NCBI GenBank assembly: GCA_964500515.1
Contig: CAZCNE010000002.1
Coordinates: forward strand, 1 to 64,000
Direction of reading: 5' to 3'
DNA length: 64,000 nt
DNA from: Altimarinus sp964500515
GTDB lineage: Bacteria; Patescibacteriota; Gracilibacteria; BD1-5; UBA6164
This document shows positions 21,733 to 32,786 of the stretch, in pieces (within the stretch, counting starts at the first letter, position 1; every line of letters starts with the position of its first letter). The notes beneath the pieces were generated by a model that was not told the origin of the DNA, searched no databases, and saw nothing but the letters and a program-made list of their open reading frames with translations. The position numbers and the translations under genes were made by a program.

Positions 21733-22173
21733 TTATCTTTTCAAATTATATAACTTAAGTTGTGCAATTGATTTCATAAGTTGGTCTTCTGCTTCTATAA
21801 ATTTTTCCATATCAATCCTATCTTTTGAGTCTTTATATTTTTCCATCAAAGCAAGAGCATCAGCTTTTGCTAATTCTATTGTATCTTTATCAAATTTTTC
21901 CTGGTCTTCGACATCTATAAGCATATCCGTCAAGATTTTGACTGAAGAATTATCAACTTCAACAAATCAAGCTCAAATAGCAAAATCATTTCTATACTCA
22001 ACTCCATTTTCATCTTTGTACAATAAAAACATTGTACTTGGTTTGAATGCACTTAAAAGAGGTTCATGATTATCTAATATAGTTATTTCTCACATCATAG
22101 TCATCATAGTAACTGAAATTATATTATCTCAGGAAAAATTTTCTCAATTAAACGAATGTATACTTACTTTCAT
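21733..22173 (-). CDS. atpC: F1F0 ATP synthase subunit epsilon
   Basis: The 146-residue protein belongs to the central stalk, where epsilon couples gamma to the c-ring. The N-terminal beta-sandwich includes GEITILDNHEPLLSAFKP (usual: GxxgilpgHaPll) and the later FAIGAGFVEVDNSSVKILTD. A helical hairpin (EKFDKDTIELAKADALAL onward) follows, rich in Lys and Asp. The length is typical. It is the last gene of the ATP synthase block, 77 bp after atpD. The spacer 22174-22250 holds only short GATTAAA-like repeats. Confidence 0.9.
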
Positions 22174-22250
22174 AAATTAAACGATTAAGCGATTAAATGA
22201 TAAAGTGATTAAACAAAAAATCATTTTATTTATTTTTTATTTTATCAAAA

Positions 22251-23654
22251 TTATACTTTACCTTCTTCTTGGTCTTTTTTGTACGCTTCAATTACATCTT
22301 CTGTTGTATTTTTATACATAAAATATTTTTCAGGTATGTGATCTAGTTCTCAAGCAAGAATTTTTGAAAATCAAGTTATTGTTTCACTTAATTTAGCATA
22401 AACTCAAGAAGTTCAAGTAAATTGTTCTGCAACAAAAAATGGTTGAGATAAAAATTTTTGTATTCTTCTTGCTCTTGCAACAGTTATTTTATCTGTTTCT
22501 GATAATTCATCCATACCAAGAATTGCTATTATATCTTGTAATTCTTTATATTTTTGTAAAACTCTTTGTACTTCTCTTGCAACTTCATAGTGATTATCTC
22601 AAACAATATTTGGATCCAAAACTGTAGAATTAGAATCAAGAGGATCTACTGCAGGGTAAATTCATAATTCTGAAATCGCTCTACTTAAAACTATAGTTGA
22701 GTCAAGATGAGCAAAAGTTGTAGCAGGTGCTGGATCTGTCAAATCGTCAGCTGGTACATAAACTGCTTGTACAGAAGTAATTGATCAGTCTTTAGTTGAA
22801 GTAATTCTTTCTTGTAAAGCACCCATATCAGTAGCTAAAGTTGGTTGATATCATACTGCTGATGGGATTCTTCATAGAAGAGCTGAAATTTCTGATCCAG
22901 CTTGTGTAAATCTAAATATATTATCAATAAACAAAAGTACATCTCTTTTTTCTCTATCCCTAAAATGTTCTGCCATAGTTAGACCTGTCAAAGCAACTCT
23001 CGCTCTTGGTCCTGGAGCCTCATTCATCTGACCAAAAACCATTGCTGTTTTTTCAATAACTCATGATTCTTTCATTTCATTGTATAAATCATTTCACTCT
23101 CTTGTTCTTTCTCATACTCAAGCTACAACAGAATATCATCAATGCTCTGATGCTATATTGTGAATCAATTCTTGCATTATAACTGTTTTACCAACTCAGG
23201 CTCAACCAAAAAGTCAAACTTTTCATCATTTTAGCATTGGTGCAATTAAATCAATAACTTTAATTCAAGTCTCAAAAACTTCAGCTTTTGTAGAAAGAGT
23301 TTTAAACTCAGGAGCTCATCTATGAATTGGATCTTTATATTCAGATTTTGGTGCTTCTTTATCATCAATTGGATCTCATAAAACATTAAACATTCTTCAT
23401 AAAACTTTTTCTCAAGTTGGAACTGTAATTGGTGACTCAGTTGCTATAACTTCCATTCATCTTCTAAGTCAATCTACAGGATTCATAGCAATTGTTCTTA
23501 CAGTATTATCTCATAATTGTTGTTGAGTTTCAAGTACTACTTTTGTTGTGTGTCAATTTACTTCCAATGATTCATAAATAGCAGGAACATATCAATTAGA
23601 AAATTCAACGTCAATCACAACACCTACTATTTTTATAATTTTTCAAGTATGCAT
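22251..23654 (-). CDS. atpD: F1F0 ATP synthase subunit beta (catalytic)
   Basis: The 467-residue protein carries the catalytic nucleotide sites of F1. The P-loop is GGAGVGKTV near residue 150, and the catalytic glutamate is in GVGERTREGNDL near 183. The N-terminal barrel has VGVVIDVEF and the conserved VLGDPIDDK. Length and motifs are normal. Most P-loop glycines are TGA codons. In the usual order beta follows gamma directly, but here RNase H and a small membrane protein lie between them. Confidence 0.97.
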
Positions 23655-23692
23655 AAATTACAAAATTAAAAATTAAAGTTTTTATTATAAAT

Positions 23693-24094
23693 TTATTTAT
23701 TATTCATCGCTACATTACTTAATCTATCTGCTTCTTTATTTTTTTCTCTTTTAATCCAATTAAAATTTACTTTTATGTCATTATTTTTTATCAAGTCATC
23801 AATTTTTATTTTAATTTTTTTTAACTTATCTTCTTTTATTTTCCAATTTCAATTTAATTGATTAACAACCAAACTTGAATCAGAAAACAAATCTATTTCT
23901 TTCGATTTCAATTCTGTCGCTCTAAGCAAAGCTAGATAAACTGCTGTATATTCGGCTTCATTATTAGTTTTTATTCATAAGTTTTTGTATCTTTTCTCTA
24001 CTTCATTTCCAAATTCATCCAAAATATAAACTCACGCTCAAGCAATTCAAGGATTTCATCTAGCTCATCAGTCAGTAAATATTTTCAATTTCAT
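23693..24094 (-). CDS. rnhA: Ribonuclease HI family protein
   Basis: The 133-residue enzyme cleaves RNA in RNA-DNA hybrids. It starts MKLKIFTDGGARGNPGIAGA, the classic D-G-x-x-R-G-N-P start with the first catalytic Asp. The catalytic Glu is in NNEAEYTAVYLAL, the next Asp in LFSDSSLVVNQLNG, and the last acidic residue in NKEADRLSN. The shorter loop without the basic protrusion is like archaeal/bacterial type RNase HI (YpeP/RnhA-like). It sits inside the ATP synthase block, between gamma and beta, on the same strand. Confidence 0.93.
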
Positions 24095-24112
24095 AATTTA
24101 GTTTTAAATCGC

Positions 24113-24490
24113 TTATTTTTTTATTTCTTTATCAAGATAAATTTTAAGTTCTTTATCTTCGGATTTATCATCTATATCATCTATTTTAAATATATTTATA
24201 TCTTCAACTTTATCATCATCTGGAACTTCATAGTTAATATTGTCTAGTTTAAAATTATTAAATGATATATAAAAATGCTTTCTAAAAATCAGTGTAACTA
24301 CAAAAACTATAACTGCTAATAGAATTTGAATTTTTATAAAAATAGGATCTTGTTCAGGTGGAATACTTTTTCAAGATAATTTTAAAAAAATCGGATATAA
24401 AAAAGAAAAAACTATAGATACAAACAAAGTATATCAAATATATGCAAAGAAATTTATTATTATTTTAAAAAAATACGGTAAATTTTTCAT
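24113..24490 (-). CDS. Small two-helix membrane protein in the ATP synthase block
   Basis: This is a 125-residue protein with no recognised family. Two hydrophobic helices are visible, at about residues 7-33 (YFFKIIINFFAYIGYTLFVS) and 53-70 (IQILLAVIVFVVTLIF). A C-terminal tail from about 85 is strongly acidic (DDDKVEDINIFKIDDIDDKSE). The gene lies 8 bp downstream of atpG and 18 bp upstream of the RNase H gene. It could be an assembly factor or merely a passenger. Confidence 0.75.
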
Positions 24491-24498
24491 AATTAAAT

Positions 24499-25422
24499 TT
24501 AATCTTTTAAACTTTCAACTCAACCAGTTATTTCTGTTACTTCATTTGTAATTGCCGCTTGTCTCTCTTGATTATATTTCAAAGTTAGAGAATCAGCAAT
24601 CTTATTTGCATTGTCTTTTGCACTTTTCATAGCAACCATACGAGCACTATGTTCTGATGCTTTTGCTTCCAATAATAAATCATAAAACATCATATCCAAA
24701 ATTATAGGAATTATATTTTCTGATAACTCTTCTTTGCTTGGTTCAATTTTATAATCTATTATCCTTTTCATTTCCTCATTTAATTCTTTTTCTATATCAT
24801 AAAATTTTCCTACAATTAAAGAAAGATAATCTTTTATATCTTTGGAACTAATTGGTAAAAATTCTCTAGCAACCGCAACTTGTTTTATAGTATTTACATA
24901 ATGTGTATAAAAAACTACAACTTTATTATATCTTTCTCTTAATTTAACAAATTCTTCTCTTAAAAATCTAGAAATTCTTTTTGTAAAAATTGGTTGAATA
25001 TTATCTGTAAATTCAGAGGAAAAGTCTGCAATTAAATTGTGTCAAGTTCTTGTAACAAAATTTGCTCACTTTTTTCAAACTGTAATAAAATCTATTTTTT
25101 CATCAGTTTCATTTATATAGTTGCTTACTTTCTTCATAACTCCGACATTATATCATCCACACAGTCATTTATTTGAAGTTATAACTACTGCTAAAGTCTT
25201 TTTTCAATCTCAATCTCAAGCTGAAAAGTAAGGAGATGATCATAACGAGTCTTCTATTTTTATAAAAACTTTTAAAATTTCTAAAACAAAATCCTTTTTT
25301 GCAACAGCACTATCTTGAGCTTTTTTCATCTTTATTGTAGAAATAAGCTCCATTGCTTTAGTTATTTTTCATGTATTTTTTATAGATCAAATTTTTCTTC
25401 TTATTTCTTTAGCTCATGCCAT
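24499..25422 (-). CDS. atpG: F1F0 ATP synthase subunit gamma
   Basis: The 307-residue protein is the rotor shaft of F1. It starts AGAKEIRRKIGSIKNTGKIT with KAMELISTIKMKKA, the long N-terminal coiled-coil helix. The conserved SNKGLCGGYN lies near residue 85. The C-terminal helix includes SEHSARMVAMKSAKDNA, ending in ITNEVTEITGG, as in all gamma subunits. Length is typical (about 290). A small membrane protein gene, instead of nothing, separates it from atpA. Confidence 0.95.
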
Positions 25423-25454
25423 AAAAAGTAGTAAATATTAAGTAATATAAATTT

Positions 25455-25733
25455 TTATTTATTTTCTATATTTCCATCATCTAAAATATCTTTATTTTCT
25501 TGGTTTTGCTTTTCTATTTTTTTATTTAAATCTTCAACTTGTTTTTTTAATCTTTCTTTTTCCTTGTCGTATGGAATACTTTTATAAACATATATAAGAT
25601 TCACAAATGTGGTCAAAAAAAACATCGCTGTCATTATCATCAAATTTTTATCAAATTCCAAAAATAGATAATAAACAAGAAAAATTCATATAAAAAGAAA
25701 AGTGTAATTTACAATTAATATTAATATTCTCAT
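25455..25733 (-). CDS. Small membrane protein with C-terminal coiled coil, between atpA and atpG
   Basis: The 92-residue protein has two hydrophobic segments (about 1-25, MRILILIVNYTFLFIGIFLV, and 33-52, MIMTAMFFLTTFVNLIYVYK). They are followed by a highly charged helix (KEKERLKKQVEDLNKKIEKQ) that should form a coiled coil. No family is recognised. It starts 2 bp after the atpA stop and ends 32 bp before atpG. The context suggests a role in synthase assembly or stator contact, but this is inference. An internal ATG would give a 68-residue version. Confidence 0.75.
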
Positions 25734-25735
25734 AA

Positions 25736-27241
25736 TTATTTATTAATTTCGACTATTTTTTCAATTATATTTTTCAATTTAGATTCAGTTTTTTCAGAAA
25801 TAACTTTTTCTTCTTCTATAGAAGATAAAACTTCTTTTTCATCTTCCAAAGCAGCATATAAATCACTTTCAAATTTATGTATTTTTCCAACTTCAATTTC
25901 ATCTAAATATCAGTTTATTCAAGCGTACAAAATTCAAACTTGTTTAGAAACTTTTACCGGAGAATAAACTCATTGTTTTAGTAATTCCATCATTCTTTTT
26001 CATCTTTCTAATTGTTTTTTTGTTGATTCATCTAGATCAGAAGCAAATTGCGAAAATGCTTCTAATTCTCTATATTGAGCTAAATCTAGTTTAAGACTTC
26101 AAGCAACTTTTTTCATTGCTTTTATTTGTGCTGATCATCAAACTCTTGATACAGATAATCATACATTTATAGCTGGTTTTTGTCATGAATTAAACAAATC
26201 CGTTTCCAAAAATATTTGTCAATCAGTAATTGAAATAACATTTGTAGGAATATAAGCAGAAACATCTCATGCTTGAGTTTCGATTATAGGTAAAGCTGTC
26301 AAACTTCAAGATCATAAAGATTCATTTAATTTTGCTGCTCTTTCTAATAATCTTGAGTGAAGATAAAAAACATCTCAAGGATATGCTTCTCTTCATGGCG
26401 GTCTTCTAAGTAAAAGTGACATTTCTCTATAAGCATTTGCTTGTTTTGACAAATCATCATAAATAATCAAAGCATGTTTTCAATTTAACATAAAATATTC
26501 TGCCATAGCACATCAAGTGTACGGAGCTAAATATTGCATAGAAGCTGAAGTAGAAGCTCAAGCTAAGACTACAATTGTATATTCCATAGCTCACCTTTTC
26601 TTTAATTCTTCAACAATTCTTGAAATTTTTCATTCTTTTTGTCAAATACCTACATAAACACAAATTACTCATTTTCATTTTTGGTTTAGTATAGTATCAA
26701 TGGCAACTTGTGTTTTTCATGTTTGTCTATCTCATATAATCAATTCTCTTTGTCATCTTCAAATTGGAACCAAAGCATCAATTGCTTTAATTCAAGTTTC
26801 AAGAGGTTCATGAACAGATTTTCTTGTCATAACTCAAGAAGCTACTCTTTCAACTGGATAATATTCTTTTGATGTAATATCTCAAAGTCAATCAACTGGA
26901 TTTCACAAAGAATCAACAACTCTTCAAATTAATCATTCTCATACTGGAACTTCCAAGATTTTTCATGTAGCTTTAACTTTTTCTCATTCAAGAATATTTT
27001 GAAAACCGCTCAAAACTACAATTCAAACAAAATGTTCTTCCAGATTCAAAGCAAATCATGTCGCTCATGATTCAAATTCAACAATTTCGTTGTATGCAAC
27101 ATTTCTCAATCAAGAAACTTTTGCAATAGAGTCTCAAAGATAAAAAACTTCTCATACATTTTCAATTTCTGGACTTACATCAACAGAATCGATTTTTGTT
27201 TCTATATCTTTTATTATATTATTTAAAATATCGTTTGACAT
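25736..27241 (-). CDS. atpA: F1F0 ATP synthase subunit alpha
   Basis: The 501-residue protein carries the non-catalytic nucleotide sites of F1. It has the N-terminal strand region GEVFYLGDSIAKVSGL, the barrel segment GIVVLSG, and the hinge GEGLIGRVVDSLGNPVDGLG, all diagnostic of alpha. Further on are the P-loop (near residue 170, its Gly codons TGA) and the conserved TSIAKQ-like and YRD regions typical of alpha rather than beta. It is full length. It follows the short delta gene after 42 bp. Confidence 0.96.
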
Positions 27242-27283
27242 AATTGATAATTTTTTAAATGTTAAATTGTAAAATATTTGGAT

Positions 27284-27628
27284 TTATTTTTTTAATTTTT
27301 TCTCAATTTTTTCAAAACTTAAATCAACTAAATCATCATCCATAAAAACTTTCATTCATCATCACATAGAACTTTTTTCAACAAAAACAATTTCTTCTCT
27401 GCTTGGACTAACTCAAAAGAAATTTTTATACACTTCTTTTGATTTATTATAAACAAAATCTAAATCATTATTTGGAAAATATTCAACTAAATAATAACTT
27501 TTTCAATTAATAATTTTATTAAAAACTCTTTTTCATCTATTTCATAATTTTTTGGTTAAATCCTGATATAATCTAAGTTTTTTAAAAATTATTTTTGTTT
27601 CTTTTTTTTCTAAATTTGATATATCCAT
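27284..27628 (-). CDS. atpH: ATP synthase delta-like subunit, C-terminal domain only
   Basis: The 114-residue protein lies where delta is normally encoded, between b and alpha. The last third reads EIVFVEKSSMGGGMKVFMDD and ends LSFEKIEKKL. It resembles the end of delta subunits (a GGxxixvxDxxxDxSvxxrLxxL pattern). The normal protein has about 175-180 residues, with an N-terminal six-helix bundle that grips F1. Here that bundle is missing or reduced to one helix. The stator contact must therefore be different, or another protein supplies it. The assignment rests on position and the C-terminal pattern. Confidence 0.7.
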
Positions 27629-27650
27629 AATATTTTATAAAAACAATAAT

Positions 27651-28127
27651 TTATTTTATAGAATCTAAGTTTTTTTCTATAAACTCTTTTGTTATGTTTT
27701 CTTGTTTAAATAGTTTCGAATTTAATTTCAATACAAGATTCACAACATTGTGTCTAATTGAACTCAGCATAAAAAGTCTTTCTTTTTCAATCTCAGATTG
27801 TGCAGATTCAATAAGGTCTTTTGCATCATTTTCAGCTCTAAAAATAATGTTTTCTCTTTTTTGCTTTCAAATAGCTTCAGATTCAGAAATTATTTCATTT
27901 CATTTTAATCTTGCATCACTAAGAATCTTTTCTTTTTTGTCTTCAGCTTCTTTTATGATTCAATCTATATTTTTATAATCTTTTTCCAATTTCTTTTGTT
28001 TTTTATACATTTCATCCAAATACTCAAGATATGGTTTAAAAATAAATTTATTTAAAACCCAAATAATAAGCAATAAGATAATAAATTGTATAACAAAAGT
28101 TTCAAGTGTAACAAACTTTAAATCCAT
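27651..28127 (-). CDS. atpF: F1F0 ATP synthase subunit b
   Basis: The 158-residue peripheral stalk protein has one N-terminal membrane helix (FVIQFIILLLIIWVLNKFIF, then KPYLEYLDE). The KPxxxxLDxR-like motif marks the exit from the membrane. A long charged coiled coil with many Ala/Glu/Lys residues follows (KEKILSDARLKGNEIISESE). Size and layout are those of b. A second b-like gene lies at 29689-30162; the two share the layout but little exact sequence. Confidence 0.92.
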
Positions 28128-28187
28128 ATTTATCAAGTTATAAAATAATAAGTATTAAGTAATAAATAATAAACTAATACTTATCTA

Positions 28188-28445
28188 CTATACATTTACA
28201 AAACCTATTATCAAAGCAATAACTAATGCATAAATAGCAACAGCTTCAGCAAAAGCAATTGACAATATAGCAAGTCATTGAATTTTTCAACTTGCTTCAG
28301 GATTTCTTCAAACAGCTTCTAAAGCAGCTTTACCAATTAAACCAATTCAGATTCAAGGTCAAATTGCTCATAATCAAATAGCTATAGCCATTGATAATTC
28401 TTTGTAAACTTGTATTACTTCCATTGATTGAGTAGCAGCATCCAT
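28188..28445 (-). CDS. atpE: F1F0 ATP synthase subunit c (proton-type)
   Basis: The 85-residue protein is a two-helix hairpin that forms the rotor ring. Helix 1 has IGLGAIGPGIGIGLIGKAAL, the loop is EAVGRNPEA with the conserved R-N-P, and helix 2 has AFAEAVAIYALVIALI with the ion-carrying glutamate. The Gln that joins Na+ binding is Ile here (PGIGIG), and the Ser after the Glu is Ala, so proton coupling is predicted. This contrasts with the second c gene at 30184-30633. Confidence 0.95.
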
Positions 28446-28561
28446 ATTTTAATATATTAAATTATAAAATAAGTCTTAGATTTCTAAGAACTAAGAGTTA
28501 AAAATAAAATTTTATTCTCAATATCTTAATCATCAGAAATAATTTTTATATTTTAAGTAAG

Positions 28562-29371
28562 TTAATGGTGTTCTTCAGATGCTTGGTTAAAATAAGATAT
28601 AACTAATCAAGTAAAAACAATTGCTTGTATAAATGCAACAAAAATTTCAAAAAACCAAAATGGCAAAGACAATATTTTACCAACTTCAAATAATTTAGCT
28701 GACATCATTCATCATAAATATGTTATAACTCAAACTAAAACTATTCAAGCAAAAATATTTCAAAAAAGTCTTAAAGATAAAGATAACATACTAGAAGGAA
28801 CTGACAAAAGATGTAACCATCAAACAAATACGTTTATAAATTTCATTCAAATATTTTCTCATGTAAAGTTACAAAGATATCATCTTAGAGTTCAAGAAAA
28901 TCAATTTGTTTTAATTCAAATCCAAATAAACATAAAAATCGCTAATAAAGCTAAAGCCAAAGTAGTATTGAGATCAGAATTCATAGGTCTTATATATTTC
29001 AATATATCAGCAGATACTGAAATTCATAACCAATCAATTATAAGTCAAAATAAATTTCAAAAAAGAATTATGATAAAAATTCAAACTAATAAAGGGTAAT
29101 ACTTGCGGGCAAAATCTTTATTTCAAAATGAATCAATTAAATATTTATCAAAAAAACCTATAAAATTTATAAAAAATAATTTTAATCTTGATTTTTTTTC
29201 TGATTTTAATGCCCTATTAGCAAAAATTGAAACAAATAAGACTATAAAGAAAAATATCAAAGTTGTAACAACTGTATTTGAGATATATCAACTAACTTGT
29301 TCTCATTGTATTGCTGGAATATGTGGTCATGAATGTATTTCTGTATGTGTTCAATTAGTTTGATTTTCCAT
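28562..29371 (-). CDS. atpB: F1F0 ATP synthase subunit a
   Basis: The 269-residue membrane protein forms the half-channels beside the c-ring. It has five to six hydrophobic helices. The essential arginine is in SLSLRLFGNIFAGIV near residue 205. The end reads PFWFFEIFVAFIQAIVFTGL, matching the conserved ExxVaxlQayVFxxL helix with its Gln. The N-terminus is His-rich (THTEIHSGPH). It lies at the head of the first F0 group (a, c, b), 317 bp after the second b gene. Confidence 0.95.
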
Positions 29372-29472
29372 AATACTCTTAATTTTTTAAATAGAAAACA
29401 AAAAATGATTTTCAAAAAATCACATAAGAGTATATTGCAATTAAATAAAAAATCAAATTAAATTTATTATTT

Positions 29473-29525
29473 TAAGCAAAGAATTTTTACAAAGACAAAT
29501 TTCTCACTTCTCTCGAGATGACAAC
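29473..29525 (-). repeat. Dispersed intergenic repeat, copy 1 (within 29372-29688)
   Basis: The 317-bp spacer between the two F0 gene groups holds no gene. Read on the minus strand, 29525 to 29473 begins GTTGTCATCTCGAGAGAAG and ends GTCTTTGT, then an ATTCTTTGCTTA tail. The same start and end occur at 60326-60386, with about the same length between them. The rest of the spacer is A/T-rich, with a possible promoter region near 29372-29470 for the atpB gene. Confidence 0.7.
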
Positions 29526-29688
29526 AAAACTACAAAACTTTCAAGATGTGTTTCATTTGGGATTTTTAAAGGGATGATTTTGCCGTAAAACGAGTTTTTT
29601 TATTTAATAATTTCTTCTGCAAAAATTCACCTCCTTAAACATTTTTGTTACTTTTCATGTGAAAAGTAAATGTGATTTTTACTATTAA

Positions 29689-30162
29689 TTATTTAAGCTT
29701 TGTTTTTAACTGCTCATTAATTAGCTTTTGATTTAAAGTTTTATCCAAAAACAATTTTTTATTTAATTCAATCGATAAATCTATAACATTGTTTTCAATT
29801 CATTTAAGCATTTCAAGCCTTTCATTTTCTATTTCTTTTTTTCAAGATTCCAAAATATTTTTTATATCTTTATTTGCCTTATCTATAAGTTTTTTTGCCT
29901 TTATATTTGCTAATTCTTCAATTTCTGTATATCGAGAATCTGCTTCTTTATGAGCTTCTGACAATATTTTTTCTTTTAAAATTTTTGCTTCTTTAATTTT
30001 TTCATCATAATAAAAATCAGCCTTATATATTTTTTCAAGATTGGCTTTCCTTTCTATTATCAAATCATCTAAATTATCTGATATAAATTTTTTAAATATA
30101 AAAAATAATATCAAAAAATTTATTATTTGTGCAACTAAAATTCAATAATCAATTTCAAACAT
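29689..30162 (-). CDS. atpF: Second ATP synthase b-type subunit (b')
   Basis: The 157-residue protein has one N-terminal membrane helix (GILVAQIINFLILFFIFKKF) followed by a long charged coiled coil (EKIKEAKILKEKILSEAHKE). This is the layout of F0 b subunits. The end is similar in pattern to the first b (ERLEMLKGIENNV versus ERLFMLSSIRHNV). It lies directly downstream of a second c and a second a gene, so it belongs to a separate F0 set. Together the two b genes could also give a b/b' heterodimer in one stator. Confidence 0.88.
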
Positions 30163-30183
30163 TTTTTAAAATTAAAATATCTT

Positions 30184-30633
30184 TTATTTAAGTAAACTTA
30201 AAGAAACTAGTAAAGCAAAAATAGCAATAGATTCTAAAAGTGCTGCAAATAAAATCATAAACATCAAAACTTGGTTTTTATTTTCTGGATTACGATTAAG
30301 AGATTCTATTGATGTTGCCATGAGTTTTCATTCTCATAATCAAACAATAAAACCTACGATTCAAATTGATAATCAAGCTGTGATGGAAGTTATATAATCT
30401 AGAGTATCTATATTTTTCAACATAGTAAATGAAACCATTAATCAAAATATAACAATAGATTCAATCAAAGTAATTCAGACTGTTGTTTGGATTAAAAGAG
30501 CTTTTCAAATTTTTGGATTTTTTCATAGAGTATCCATAGCTGCTCTTGTAAGCTGAAGTTGTCAAATAGAAGCTCAAACTCAAGTTAAAACTATCGTCAA
30601 AAATATTCATATTGATACTAGATTTATTTCCAT
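30184..30633 (-). CDS. atpE: Second ATP synthase c-type subunit, duplicated hairpin (c', sodium-type signature)
   Basis: The 149-residue proteolipid contains two fused c hairpins (four membrane helices). Hairpin 1 has GASIGQLQLTRAAMDTLGKN and the carboxylate in TLIESIVIFGL. Hairpin 2 has GFIVGLGEGKLMATSIESLN and LLESIAIFALLV. Fused hairpins are usual in V/A-type and some bacterial rotors, but uncommon in F-type. Each carboxylate is followed by Ser, and hairpin 1 has Gln in the helix-1 site, as in Na+-binding rings. Hairpin 2 has Glu there. It lies 60 bp after a' and 22 bp before b'. Ion choice is an inference from known ligand positions. Confidence 0.9.
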
Positions 30634-30692
30634 ACTATTTTAATTAAATATTAAATTATAAACAATAAAATTTATTATCTTTAATCAAATAT

Positions 30693-31532
30693 TTAATATT
30701 CTTCATTTAAACTTGTTTTTATAAAAATAGCTATAAGCATAGGAAAAATAAAAGCTTGTACCAAAGATATCAACATTTCTTGTAAGTAAATAAATAAAGG
30801 AAAAATTATTGGAAAGCTAAAACCTCAGATAAAACTTGTAAACTCTTTGCTACTAAGTGATAAACTTACAATAATTACGGTAATTAAAATACTTCAAGAA
30901 ATCATATTTCAAAAAAGTCTAAATGCCAAAGATATTGCTTTTGCAAAAAGACCAATTATTTCTAAAAAGGAAATAAAAAAAGACAAAATTATGTCAAATA
31001 TTTTTACAATTAAAGCTAAAGGATAGTATAATAATAGATTTATTTTTCATTTTTCGATAAATAAATATTTTTTTCAAGTAATTGGAAAATATTCCAAGAA
31101 AAAATTTAGCAAACCTTCTTTTTGAAATTGTATAAAAATCAATAATATTATGCTTGAAATAGATAAAGCTAAAGTAAAATTTAAATCTAGAGTTGGATTT
31201 TTTATAAAATGTTCCAAAATAAATTCTCAATCTTTATCTATTCAAAATATAGGTGCTGTAAATTCCAATAATATTCATATAAAATTTGCTATCAATATAA
31301 CAAAAAAAAGTATAACCAAATAAGTTTTTATCCATTTTTTTTCTTCTTCTCAAACAATTCATTCAAAAAATAAAAATATTTTATCATATATAAGTTCAAA
31401 AAGAATTGTTATCTTTTTTCATTTGAAATATTTTAATAAAATCGCAATAACTAAAATTATAATTATTTCAAAAATCACTCATGTTAAAATATTTTGAGAA
31501 TTTATCAATATATTTAAAAAATTTTCTTTCAT
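30693..31532 (-). CDS. atpB: Second ATP synthase a-type subunit (a')
   Basis: The 279-residue membrane protein has about six helices. The essential arginine lies in AISLAFRLFGNMISGSILIT near residue 205, and the last helix is LQEMLISLVQAFIFPMLIAI with the conserved Glu and Gln. It is clearly homologous to subunit a but differs widely from the first copy (28562-29371). It begins 5 bp after the pilC stop and heads a second F0 set, a'-c'-b'. It probably forms the ion channel for the four-helix c' ring. Confidence 0.92.
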
Positions 31533-31537
31533 AATCT

Positions 31538-32770
31538 TTATATATTTTTTGCAACTTTTCAAAGTTCAAAGAATGGTTGCATTACTCAAACAACTATTAT
31601 ACCAACCAAAAATCAAACTATAACTATTACAAATGGCTCTAACAATGTTGATAAATTTCATATAGTTCTTTTTAATTCTTTATCATAGTTTGATCAAATT
31701 TTTTTCAGAGATTCTGATAAAGTTCAAGTTTCTTCTCAAGTATTTACTACATATGCAAATTCTTCATTAAATAGTTTATTTAAATAAAGTCCATCTTCAT
31801 ATTCCAAATTTAATCACAAAGATTTAGATATAGGAAATCATAATTCAACTTCATTTTTTATTCTGATTACTTCTCTTTTATATATAAGATTAGGAACAAC
31901 TTCACTTGCAATTTTTAATGATTCTAAAAGCAAAACTCAAGAATCTAAAAGTATGGTAAATGAGTTTATAAAATATATTACATTTGATTGCTTTGTAATA
32001 TTTCAAAAAACTGGAACTTTTATTGCTATAGTTCAATACATAGTTCTTCAAAAATTAGTTTTTTTCAATACATTATGAATTACAAAAATCAAAATTATAA
32101 TTAAAATTAATTTTGGCCAATCATTGATAAAAAAGTTTGAAATAGCAACTATTAATCTAGTTAATGCAGGTAAGGTTACATCTGCTTTTAAAAATGTTTC
32201 TGTAATTTTTGGAACTATTGAAATCATCATAAAAGTCACTACTCAAATTGTTAAAGTTAAAAGTACTAATGGATAAATCATAGCTCATTTTACTTTTGCT
32301 TTTAGTTCTATACTATCAAGTAAGTTTTTATCTAATTCAATCAAAATTTGTCACAATTGTCATGTTTTTTCTCATACTCAAATCAAAGCTGTAATAAGTG
32401 GATCAAAAGCATCAGGATATTGTCTCATCGTTTCAGCCATTGTAACTCAATGATCTATATTTACTCTCATTTCTGTAATTATATCTTTCAGTTTAACATT
32501 TGAAGTTTGTCTAACTCAAATTGATAAAGCTGTCTTTATATCTATTCAAGAATTTATAAAAATAGACATTTTATTTATAAATGACCAAACATCCTTTTTT
32601 GTTATTTTAGAAAAAAGTACTATATCTCTTCTCAATTTATATCACTTTTTATATCACTTTTTCATTCTTGACTTAATTTCTTGTTTTTTTGCTTGATCAA
32701 GAAGCTCAACAAATTTTGAACTATTGAAATTTCAGTATTTATTATAAAAATTATTTCTAAATATAGACAT
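31538..32770 (-). CDS. pilC: Type IV pilus inner membrane platform protein PilC (T2SF family)
   Basis: The 410-residue membrane protein is the platform on which PilB and PilT act. It has two T2SF domains. The first includes FINKMSIFINSGIDIKTALS and GQLGQILIELDKNL, and the second includes FINSFTILLDSGVLLLESLK and TGEETGTLSESLKKIG. Hydrophobic helices follow each domain (LVLLTLTIGVVTFMMISIVP and LEPFVIVIVGFLVGIIVVGV). Length and layout are typical. It is separated from pilB by the SpoIIE-type phosphatase gene, which begins 16 bp away. Confidence 0.95.
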
Positions 32771-32786
32771 TTTTAAATATAAAAAA

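Noticed and set aside
29372..29688. Small gene in the spacer between the two F0 groups
   Set aside because: Only short frames without motifs are present, and part of the spacer is a dispersed repeat.
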